The notes beneath the pieces were generated by a model. The model was not told where the DNA came from, did no database searches, and was given only the letters and a program-made list of their open reading frames with translations. From positions 1 to 42,994 of the forward strand of contig JACRDB010000145.1 in assembly GCA_016218725.1 (NCBI GenBank): a stretch of DNA of 42,994 bases, in the 5' to 3' direction. Below are positions 32,940 to 39,743 of the stretch, in pieces. Positions within the stretch are counted from its first letter, which is position 1; the number at the start of each line of letters is the position of its first letter. Made by a program: the position numbers and the translations under genes. This DNA is from Deltaproteobacteria bacterium. GTDB lineage: Bacteria > Myxococcota_A > Polyangia > Polyangiales > Ga0077539.

Positions 32940-33622
32940 TGAGATCGTATGCGGTGCTGGCGGCGGTGTTTCTGGGTGCCTGTGGCGGCGGAGGCTCGGG
33001 CAATCCCCCGGCGGACTCGGCAGTGACGGACGCCGCCATGGCGGACACCTCCGTGGGGGACACCTCCATGGTGGACAGCGCCTCCACGGACAGCGCCCGC
33101 GCGGACGCCGCCCTCGGGGACGGGTCTCACCACGGCGACGGGGGCCACGGCGGGGACGGCCCCATGGGGGACGGCGCCAGGACCGACGGAGGCTCCACGG
33201 ACGCTGTGGTCACCGACGGCGCGGTCACCGACGCCCCGAGGGACGCCCCCGCAGGTCCGAGGGCCCTGCAGACCATCCACGGGTGCGCGCCGGACGGCCG
33301 CGACGTGGTGGACCTGACGAGCACCGACGCGGTGATCACCAACGGGCCAGAGTACGTGTACACCCCGCGCTGCGCGAGGGTGAGGGTGGGCCAGACGGTG
33401 ACCTTCCGGATGGACCCGAGCGCGTCGTGGACGGTGCACCCGCTCACCCCGGGGCGCATCGTGGACGACGGCGAGCTGGACGACCCGACGAGCCCGATCC
33501 CGCTCACGGAGTCGGGCTCCGAGCCCGTGAGGGTCACCTTCCGCGAGGCGGGCTCCTACGGGTACTACTGCACGCGCCACTGGCTGTCGGGCCACGTCGG
33601 CGCGCTGCACGTCGTACCGTGA
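32939..33622 (+). CDS. Cupredoxin lipoprotein with His at the axial-ligand position
   Basis: This 227-residue protein has a lipobox FLGACG, a long Asp/Ala/Thr/Ser linker with a His/Gly patch (about residues 20-105), and a plastocyanin-like domain at about 115-227. Ligands are His167 (SWTVHPL), Cys211 and His214 (YYCTRHW). In plastocyanins a Met sits five residues after that last His; here His219 occupies the position. The site could be a type 1 copper with an altered axial ligand and lower or shifted potential. Its start overlaps the stop of the propeller gene (TGATG). It is likely an electron carrier for the LOX or for the downstream cytochromes. Confidence 0.82.
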   Translation: MRSYAVLAAVFLGACGGGGSGNPPADSAVTDAAMADTSVGDTSMVDSASTDSARADAALGDGSHHGDGGHGGDGPMGDGARTDGGSTDAVVTDGAVTDAPRDAPAGPRALQTIHGCAPDGRDVVDLTSTDAVITNGPEYVYTPRCARVRVGQTVTFRMDPSASWTVHPLTPGRIVDDGELDDPTSPIPLTESGSEPVRVTFREAGSYGYYCTRHWLSGHVGALHVVP

Positions 33623-33629
33623 AGGGTTC

Positions 33630-33643
33630 TTGACGCAGGTCAA
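33630..33643. promoter_or_regulatory. TTGAC-N4-GTCAA dyad before TlpA-led operon
   Basis: TTGACGCAGGTCAA again matches TTGA-N6-TCAA, with the same flanking C/G as the site at 30487-30500. It is 40 bases before the tlpA-like ATG. A loose half-site CGTCAAG follows at 33662-33668. The shared dyad suggests one regulator for both halves of the redox cluster. Confidence 0.58.
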
Positions 33644-33682
33644 GTCAGGGCCCTCCCCGCGGCGTCAAGTCTCACCACAGCC

Positions 33683-34156
33683 ATGCGACTCCGCGCGACG
33701 TTCCTGGTGTTGGCGCTGGCGCTCCTCGGGAGCGCGTCCCCGGGGCGCAGGCCGCCGGGCCTGGAGGGCGTGGCCCTCGGGGGCCAGCGGGTGAACCTCT
33801 CGGCGCTCCGGGGCCGGGTGGTGGTGGTGGACTTCTGCGCGAGCTGGTGCGAGCCCTGCCGCCGCTCCATGCCGAGGCTCCAGGCCCTGGACGCACAACA
33901 CCGGACCGCGGGGCTCACGGTGCTCGCCGTGAGCGTGGACGACAGCCGCGCCGACGCCGAGCGCTTCGTGCGAGAGACCGGCGTGACCTTCCCGGTGGTG
34001 CACGACGCCACCCACGGCATCGCCGAGGCCTGGAGCCCCGCGGCGATGCCCACCACCGTGGTGATCGACCGCCAGGGCGTCGTCCGGAGCGTGCTCTCGG
34101 GCGAGCAGCCCGGCCAGACCGACGCCGCGGTGCGCGCGCTCCTGCGGGGGTCGTGA
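33683..34156 (+). CDS. TlpA/ResA-like thiol-disulfide protein
   Basis: This 157-residue protein has an N-terminal signal (ALALLGSASP) and a Trx fold with the CASWCEPC active site, so WCEPC. The cis-Pro loop is in AMPTTVVIDR. Such proteins keep cytochrome c or cupredoxin cysteines reduced for metal or heme insertion. Its gene starts 40 bases after the dyad at 33630 and its TGA overlaps the ApbE start (TGATG). TlpA, ApbE, DUF4266 and DUF3570 genes are recurrent neighbours in other bacteria, which fits the layout here. Confidence 0.85.
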   Translation: MRLRATFLVLALALLGSASPGRRPPGLEGVALGGQRVNLSALRGRVVVVDFCASWCEPCRRSMPRLQALDAQHRTAGLTVLAVSVDDSRADAERFVRETGVTFPVVHDATHGIAEAWSPAAMPTTVVIDRQGVVRSVLSGEQPGQTDAAVRALLRGS

Positions 34157-35199
34157 TGCCCCTCGCCACGCGCCGCGCGGTGCTGGGCGCCCTCGGGGTC
34201 GGGGCCCTGGGCCTCGGGTGGAGGGCCCTGCACCGCCGGGGGCTCCTGGTGGAGGACGACGGCACCCTCGACCGGGGCGTGACCGTGCAGCGCCTGGCCA
34301 TGGCCACCGTGTGGAAGGTGCTCCTCCCGCCAGGGGCCCCCCGCAGGGCCGTGGGCGCCGCGGAGCGCGCCCTGGACGAGGTGGCTCGCCTGGAGGACCT
34401 GCTCTCGGAGTTCCGCGCCCACACGGAGCTGGCGCGGGTGAATGCCACCTCCGGCGGGCGCCCCCAGCGGGTGAGCCCGGAGACCCTGGAGGTGGTGTCC
34501 CACGCCTTGCGCTACGCGGCGCTCTCCCAGGGGGCCTTTGACCCCACCTGGGCGGCCCTGAGACCCCTGTGGTCCTTCCGGGAGGGCGCCCGGGCGCCGT
34601 CGCCCGAGGCCGTGCGGGAGAGGCTCCCGCTGGTGGACTGGCGCGCCGTGGAGCTCGACCCCGGAGCGCGCACCCTGCGGCTGCCTCGGGCGGGCATGGC
34701 CCTGGGCCTCGGGGGCATCGCCAAGGGCTACGCCCTGGACCGCATGGCGTCGCTCCTGAACGACGCCGGGGCAAGGGATTACGCGCTCTACTCGGGCGGC
34801 CAGGTGCTGGTCCGCGGGACGCACCTCGGCCGCCCCTGGCGCGTGGGCGTGCAGCACCCCAGGGACCCCGGGGCGCTCCTCGGGGCCGTGAGCCTCACCC
34901 GCGGGACCGTCTCCACGGGCGGCGACTACGAGCACTACTTCGAGGAGGGCGGGCGGCGCTACCACCACGTGCTGGACCCTCGGACGGGCTGGCCCGTGGC
35001 CCACACCGCCGCGGTGACCGTGGTGGCTCCGACGGGCCTCGAGGGCGACGCGCTGGACACGGTGCTCTTCGCCCTGGAGCCCACCGAGAGCGCGCGCCTC
35101 GCCTCGCGGCTGGGCCTCGCGGTGCTGCGCACGGACGCCGCGCTCCGCTCCGAGGCCACTGCCGCCCTGCGGGCGCTCTTCGAAGGGAACGTCGCATGA
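34156..35199 (+). CDS. apbE: FAD:protein FMN transferase (ApbE family)
   Basis: This 347-residue protein has a Tat-like twin-Arg start (ATRRAVLGALGVGAL) and the ApbE core. The core includes FDPTWAALRPLW, LGGIAKGYALDRM, DYALYSGGQVLVRG, VSTGGDYEHYF and YHHVLDPRTGWPV, with the metal- and FAD-binding residues of the family. It transfers FMN from FAD to a Thr or Ser of an exported protein. No FMN_bind or NqrB/RnfG-like acceptor with an SGAT-type motif is encoded next to it, so its target is open. It overlaps the genes before and after it by a few bases. Confidence 0.9.
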   Translation: MPLATRRAVLGALGVGALGLGWRALHRRGLLVEDDGTLDRGVTVQRLAMATVWKVLLPPGAPRRAVGAAERALDEVARLEDLLSEFRAHTELARVNATSGGRPQRVSPETLEVVSHALRYAALSQGAFDPTWAALRPLWSFREGARAPSPEAVRERLPLVDWRAVELDPGARTLRLPRAGMALGLGGIAKGYALDRMASLLNDAGARDYALYSGGQVLVRGTHLGRPWRVGVQHPRDPGALLGAVSLTRGTVSTGGDYEHYFEEGGRRYHHVLDPRTGWPVAHTAAVTVVAPTGLEGDALDTVLFALEPTESARLASRLGLAVLRTDAALRSEATAALRALFEGNVA

Positions 35200-35711
35200 A
35201 GCGCCTGGGGCGCGCGCTGGCCCTCCTGGCGGCGCTCCAGGGCTGCCCCGGGGAGGCCCCCGCCGGGGACGCCTCGGTGGACGCTACGCCCTTCGAGAGC
35301 GTGCTGGTGCAGGGCTCCGACGCGCGCGCACAGCCGCTCGGGGTGAGCACTCCGCTCCGGATCTTCCTGGGCTTCCAGGGCTTCCGCTACGCCCAGGTGC
35401 GCCTGGAGACGCGCGAGACCCCGCCGTCCCTGGCCCGCGCCGTGGGGCGCCTGGCCATCGAGGGCTACGACCCGGTGGAGCAGCCCATCGGGCGCGTGGC
35501 CTTCCACCGCGTCGGGGACCTGTGGCGCAGCGACGTGCTCATGCTCTTCGTGAACGACGTCCCGCTCAACACCATCACGGGCCGGGGCTACACCCTCTCG
35601 CTGGACGCCTGGGACGCCTCCCGCCGCACCCGCGCCGACGCCCGAGGGGTGGTCACCCACGACCCCTCGTGCATCGCGGGCGTGGCCTCCTCCTGCGAGG
35701 ACACTCCGTGA
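35196..35711 (+). CDS. Lipoprotein of the redox operon
   Basis: This 171-residue protein begins with a signal ending LAALQGCPG (lipobox). The mature part is beta-rich (FLGFQGFRYAQVRLETRE, GRLAIEGYDPVEQPIGRVAFHRVGD) and ends with one Cys pair (SCIAGVASSC). It has no heme motif and no recognised family. Position between ApbE and the di-heme propeller suggests a scaffold or an accessory subunit. Its ATG overlaps the ApbE stop (ATGA) and its stop overlaps the GTG of the next gene (GTGA). Confidence 0.75.
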   Translation: MKRLGRALALLAALQGCPGEAPAGDASVDATPFESVLVQGSDARAQPLGVSTPLRIFLGFQGFRYAQVRLETRETPPSLARAVGRLAIEGYDPVEQPIGRVAFHRVGDLWRSDVLMLFVNDVPLNTITGRGYTLSLDAWDASRRTRADARGVVTHDPSCIAGVASSCEDTP

Positions 35712-37990
35712 AGCGCGCGGCGCTCGCCCTCGCCCTGGGCCTCCTGGCCGCGTGCTCCGACGCCCCGGCCCCCTCTGGGCTGCGGCGAGAGCTCCGGGCC
35801 TACCCCCCGGCCTTTGGCCCCGGGGACCCGCTCTTCACCCCGCAGCCACACCGGGACCGTCCCCTGAGGGTCGCCGTCGCGCCCGACGGAAACACCGCCT
35901 GGGTCACGCTCCAGGGCGTCGAAGACCTCCCCTCCCGCGCCGTGGCCCTGGTGGACCTGCGACAACAACGCACCCTTGGGAGGGTGGAGGTGGGACTCTC
36001 ACCTACATCCATAGGTATTCACCCACAGGGGCGCCATGCCGTGGTGACCACGCGCTATGTGAACCGCGCGGCGGTGGTGGACACGGTCACCCGGCGGGTG
36101 GTGGCCGAGGTGCCGACGGATTTCTACGCGACGGACGTGGTGTTCACGCCGGACGGGCGTCGGGCGTACCTGTCCAACCGCTGGAGGGACCAGGTGGTGC
36201 GCTGGGACCTGCGGGTGGACGGGGCGAGCTTCGCGGTGACCGATCCCTTCGCGGCGAGGCTGGCGGTGGGCACGCACCCTCGGGACCTGGCGGTGTCGCC
36301 CGACGGGACGCGCCTGGCGGTGGCGGCGCTGGACGGGCTGACCTTGCACCTCTTCGAGCTGCCCTCGGAGCGGCGGCTGGCGGACGTGAACCTCCGCGCG
36401 CCGGTGAACGACGTGGTCTTCGCGGGGCCCTGGCTGGTGGCGCTCTCCCAGGGTCCGGGCAGCGGGCACCCGCCCGCCGTGGGGCCCGACACGGACGAAG
36501 ACGGCCGCCCCGGGGACTCCACGGCCAACGAGAACTTCCAAGACCAGCAGAACGACCTGGTGGTGCTGCGCGCGGCGGAGGGGGCGGTGGTGCGGCGCTA
36601 CACCTCGGATTCCATTTGTTGTCGCGACTGGCGGGACGTCTCGCCGGAGGACCCACGCTTCGGGGCCTTCGTGCCGCCGAGGGACACCTGGATCGTCGGG
36701 GGCGCGGTGCCCGAGGCCTCGGCGGTGTGCGAGCGCGAGGGCGCTCTACGGCTGTGGGTGGCCTACCAGGGCTCGAGCGAGCTGGAGGTCTTTCGGCTGG
36801 ACGCCGCCACCGGGGCGCTGACCCCCGAGGCCCGGGCCCCGACGGGGCATGCGCCCTCGCACGTGGCGTGCGACGGCGACGGGGTGGTGGTGGTGTCGCA
36901 GCTCGGCGAGGCGCTGGAGCTCCACGGCCCCGACGCCCGGCGCCGCGGCAGGGTGGTCGTGGGAGACGAGTCCGGCGGGGCCTTCCCGGCCACGGACGCC
37001 GAGCTCGGGGAGCTGGTGAACGTGTCCACGGCGGCCTTCACGGTGGACGGCGACCAGAGCTGCGTGATGTGCCACCGGGAGTTCGGGGCGCCGGACAAGC
37101 CCTTCTCCATGCCGCTCCTGGTGCACCCCGAGGGCACCCGGATGACCATGCCCCACCGGGGCCTGGCGGACACCCGCCCGTGGTTCTTCGAAGCGGCCAT
37201 GGACGAGAACAACTTCTTCCCGGTGCTCAACGAGTTCGCCCGGAGCGAGAACTTCTGCTGCGCGGACCCGGCCCTCTGGAGCGCCACGAACCCCGCCCCG
37301 ACGGACTGCGAGGCGCGCCCCCCGGCGGTGTGCGCCACGCGGCCCTACCCACGGAACTTCCCCACCCGCAACGCGTTCTACCTGGACGCATCGCGGCGGG
37401 TCTTCGGTCGCACGCGCACCGTGGGGGATGCCTTTGACGCGCCGTTGAACTTCCAGGGGCTCACGCGGGCGCTGGGGCTGTCGCTCCTGCACCGCTCGAG
37501 GCTCCTGCCCGTTCCGAACCCGCCGGACACGCCCGCCGCGCGCCGGGGGGCTGCGCTCTTCGCCAACCCCGTGGTGGGCTGCCTCGGGTGCCACGACGGG
37601 CCGGGCTTCGCGGCCTCCACCGTCGCAGACGTCGTCCGGCGCGTACATTTCGGCCCGGTGGTCACGCCCAACCGAAGCCCCGACGGGCGCAACCTGGACG
37701 TGGTGAGCGCGGGCTTCCGGGCCACCTTCCCTGACACCGTCTCGGACATGACGGACATCGAGTTCGGGGCCCCGACGCTCCGGGGCCTCTGGGCCCACCC
37801 CCGGAGGTTCCTCCACGACGGCCGCGCCCGCTCGGTGAGGGAGGTGCTGGCGACCCCCGGGCACCCGGCGCTCACCCCTGGCGAGCGCGGCTTCAACGAG
37901 CTCGACGGCCGCCCGGACGCCCACGGGGCCACCTCGCACCTGTCGCCCTCGCAGCTCGCGGACCTGGTGGCCTACCTGGAGACCCTGTGA
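35708..37990 (+). CDS. Beta-propeller/di-heme cytochrome c peroxidase-like fusion (MauG/CcpA type)
   Basis: This 760-residue lipoprotein (lipobox GLLAACS) has an N-terminal propeller of YVTN-type blades (PLRVAVAPDGNTAWVTLQG, DVVFTPDGRRAYLSNRW, DLAVSPDGTRLAVAAL), then a di-heme domain. Heme motifs are CVMCH at 452-456 and CLGCH at 625-629, with PTLRGLWAHPRRFLHDGRARSV near the end, typical of the CcpA/MauG superfamily. Members reduce peroxide or use it for oxidations of proteins (MauG makes TTQ). That is notable beside a LOX-like enzyme that makes peroxide and a protein-derived quinone. Its starts and stops overlap neighbours (GTGA on both sides). Confidence 0.85.
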   Translation: MKRAALALALGLLAACSDAPAPSGLRRELRAYPPAFGPGDPLFTPQPHRDRPLRVAVAPDGNTAWVTLQGVEDLPSRAVALVDLRQQRTLGRVEVGLSPTSIGIHPQGRHAVVTTRYVNRAAVVDTVTRRVVAEVPTDFYATDVVFTPDGRRAYLSNRWRDQVVRWDLRVDGASFAVTDPFAARLAVGTHPRDLAVSPDGTRLAVAALDGLTLHLFELPSERRLADVNLRAPVNDVVFAGPWLVALSQGPGSGHPPAVGPDTDEDGRPGDSTANENFQDQQNDLVVLRAAEGAVVRRYTSDSICCRDWRDVSPEDPRFGAFVPPRDTWIVGGAVPEASAVCEREGALRLWVAYQGSSELEVFRLDAATGALTPEARAPTGHAPSHVACDGDGVVVVSQLGEALELHGPDARRRGRVVVGDESGGAFPATDAELGELVNVSTAAFTVDGDQSCVMCHREFGAPDKPFSMPLLVHPEGTRMTMPHRGLADTRPWFFEAAMDENNFFPVLNEFARSENFCCADPALWSATNPAPTDCEARPPAVCATRPYPRNFPTRNAFYLDASRRVFGRTRTVGDAFDAPLNFQGLTRALGLSLLHRSRLLPVPNPPDTPAARRGAALFANPVVGCLGCHDGPGFAASTVADVVRRVHFGPVVTPNRSPDGRNLDVVSAGFRATFPDTVSDMTDIEFGAPTLRGLWAHPRRFLHDGRARSVREVLATPGHPALTPGERGFNELDGRPDAHGATSHLSPSQLADLVAYLETL

Positions 37991-38412
37991 AGCGCGCGGC
38001 AGCGGCGCTCGTTTCGCTCCTCGGGTGCGTCTCCGGCGGCGAGCCCGCGGCGCTCCCGGAGCCGGACCGGGCGCTCTTCGAGGCCCTCGCCGAGCCCGTG
38101 CTCCTTGCGCGCTGCGCGTCCCTGGCATGCCACGGCACCGAGCGCCGCAGGCTCCGGTTGTTCGCCCCCGAGAGGCTCCGCGAAGACCCCCGGCGCAGCC
38201 ACCTCCTGGAGCCCCTCACCGCGAGCGAGCACCAGCGCAACTACCACTCCGCCAGGGCCTTCGCCGAGGGCGCTCCGAGCGCCTCCCAGAGCCTGCTGAT
38301 CGCCAAGCCCCTCGGGCTCGCGGGGCACCTGGGCGGGGCCGTGTTCACCACCGCCGAGGACCCCGAGTGCGACGCCCTCCTGCGGTGGCTGCGCTCCGGG
38401 GCGCTGCCGTGA
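37987..38412 (+). CDS. CX4CH cytochrome-like lipoprotein
   Basis: This 141-residue protein has a lipobox (SLLGCVS) and a heme motif with a wide gap: C43-A-S-L-A-C48-H49, i.e. CX4CH. The context RCASLACHGTE resembles the planctomycete-type (PSCyt) cytochromes, in which such spacing occurs. No second heme motif is present. It likely carries an electron to or from the di-heme protein. It overlaps the preceding gene by GTGA and the next by GTGA. Heme attachment at CX4CH is inferred, not proven. Confidence 0.75.
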   Translation: MKRAAAALVSLLGCVSGGEPAALPEPDRALFEALAEPVLLARCASLACHGTERRRLRLFAPERLREDPRRSHLLEPLTASEHQRNYHSARAFAEGAPSASQSLLIAKPLGLAGHLGGAVFTTAEDPECDALLRWLRSGALP

Positions 38413-38618
38413 CGCGCGCCTCGGCGCTCCTCCTCGCGCTCCTCCTCGGGGCGTGCGTGACCGTGCGCCCCTGGGAGCGCGAGCGCCTCGCCCGCCGCGC
38501 GATGGAGCCCGACGGCCACGGGGCCTCGTCGGGCTTCCAGGCCCACGTCGCCTCGGTGCGCTTCGGGGACCCTCCCGCGGGCGGCGGCGGCGGGGGAGGT
38601 GGCTGCGGGTGTCGCTGA
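38409..38618 (+). CDS. DUF4266 small lipoprotein with Gly8-Cys-Gly-Cys tail
   Basis: This 69-residue protein starts at a GTG (GTGA overlap). It has a signal with lipobox LLLGACV, then TVRPWERERLARRAM (the DUF4266 signature WERxxLAxxxM), and ends in eight glycines followed by CGCR. Mature it is only about 50 residues. DUF4266 proteins are almost always encoded just before a DUF3570 outer-membrane protein, as here. The Gly-rich CGC tail suggests metal binding, a modification site or a peptide passing through the partner barrel (inference). Confidence 0.85.
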   Translation: MTRASALLLALLLGACVTVRPWERERLARRAMEPDGHGASSGFQAHVASVRFGDPPAGGGGGGGGCGCR

Positions 38619-39679
38619 GAGCCCTCACCGCGGCGCTGGTGCTGGTGTCCTGCGGGGGCGCCACGGCGAGGCCCGTCGGCCGCGGGGAGCTCACGCTCCA
38701 CGGCGGGGTGTACACCGACCGGGACCAGGTCACCGTGTGGAACCCCGCGGTGAGGGCGCGGGTGCCGGTGTCCCGAGGCACCCTGGTCACCGGCTCCTAC
38801 GGCGTGGACCTCATCTCCGCGGCCAGCGTGGACGTGGTGGCCAGCGCGTCGCGCGTGGTGGAGCAGCGCCACGAGGGCGCCCTCGGCGCGCGCACCACCC
38901 TGGACGGGCGCACCGCCGTGGAGGCCACCGCGAGGCTCTCGGTGGAGCCCGACTACCGCTCCCTGAGCGGGTCCTTCGCGTGGGAGCGCGAGACCGAGGA
39001 CCGCCACCGCACCGTGCGCCTGGAGCTGCGCGGCCGCCGCGACGAGGCCGGCCCCGGCTGGGTGCTCCAGCGCCCGGAGACCCTCCGGGCCGTCGCCGGC
39101 AGCGCGCTGGTCACGCAGGTGGTGAGCGCCCGCACCCTCGTCCGCGTGGGCCTCCAGGCCGAGCACCTCCAGGGGTGGCAGGCCTCCGTGTACCGCTTCG
39201 TCCCCGTGGACGGGGCATGGTACCCCGAGCGCCTCCCGGAGGCCCGCACCCGCGCCTCGGCCACGGTGCGCGTCCTGCGCTCGCTGGCACCCACCGTGTC
39301 CCTCTCCGGCGAGTACGGCGCCTCCCTGGACGGCTGGGGGGTGATGGTCAATGCAGTTGACACCTCGGTGCGCTGGGAGACGGCGCCGTGGCTGGTGCTG
39401 GAGGGTCGCGCGCGGGTGCTCCGGCAGGAGCGGGCGGTGTTCTACCAGGGCACCTACGGCGCGCTCACGGTGTACCGCACGAGGGACCGGCTCCTCGGGG
39501 GCTACACCGCGTTCTGGCCGATGGTGACGGCGCGGGTGCAGCTCCCGTCGTGGCCCGCGGAGCGCCGCTGGGAGCTCGGGGCCTCGGCCTCGTGGCTCCA
39601 CCAGCGCTTCGATGACTTCCCGCTCCTGCCGGTGCGCGACGCGCTGACGGCGGAGCTGTGGCTGAGCCGGTACTTCTAG
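38609..39679 (+). CDS. DUF3570 outer-membrane protein
   Basis: This 356-residue protein starts at a GTG at 38609, overlapping the DUF4266 stop by 10 bases. It has a short signal ending LVLVSCGGATA, so possibly lipidated. The body alternates hydrophobic and polar residues in strands as in a beta-barrel. Its first strands read LTLHGGVYTDRDQVTVWNPAVRARVPV and YGVDLISAASVDVVASASR, the DUF3570 hallmark, and it ends in an aromatic (WLSRYF). It would form the outer-membrane part of the DUF4266/DUF3570 unit. Function of the family is unknown. Confidence 0.85.
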   Translation: MSLRALTAALVLVSCGGATARPVGRGELTLHGGVYTDRDQVTVWNPAVRARVPVSRGTLVTGSYGVDLISAASVDVVASASRVVEQRHEGALGARTTLDGRTAVEATARLSVEPDYRSLSGSFAWERETEDRHRTVRLELRGRRDEAGPGWVLQRPETLRAVAGSALVTQVVSARTLVRVGLQAEHLQGWQASVYRFVPVDGAWYPERLPEARTRASATVRVLRSLAPTVSLSGEYGASLDGWGVMVNAVDTSVRWETAPWLVLEGRARVLRQERAVFYQGTYGALTVYRTRDRLLGGYTAFWPMVTARVQLPSWPAERRWELGASASWLHQRFDDFPLLPVRDALTAELWLSRYF

Positions 39680-39743
39680 CGCGGAGAGCTCACCCCCCCG
39701 GCCCCCTCGGGTGTAGGGGCGGTGTACAACCACGTTGACGCCC

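Noticed and set aside
39350..39362. GTCAATGCAGTTGAC as a third regulator dyad
   Set aside because: Half-sites are in the opposite order and the sequence lies inside the DUF3570 coding region.
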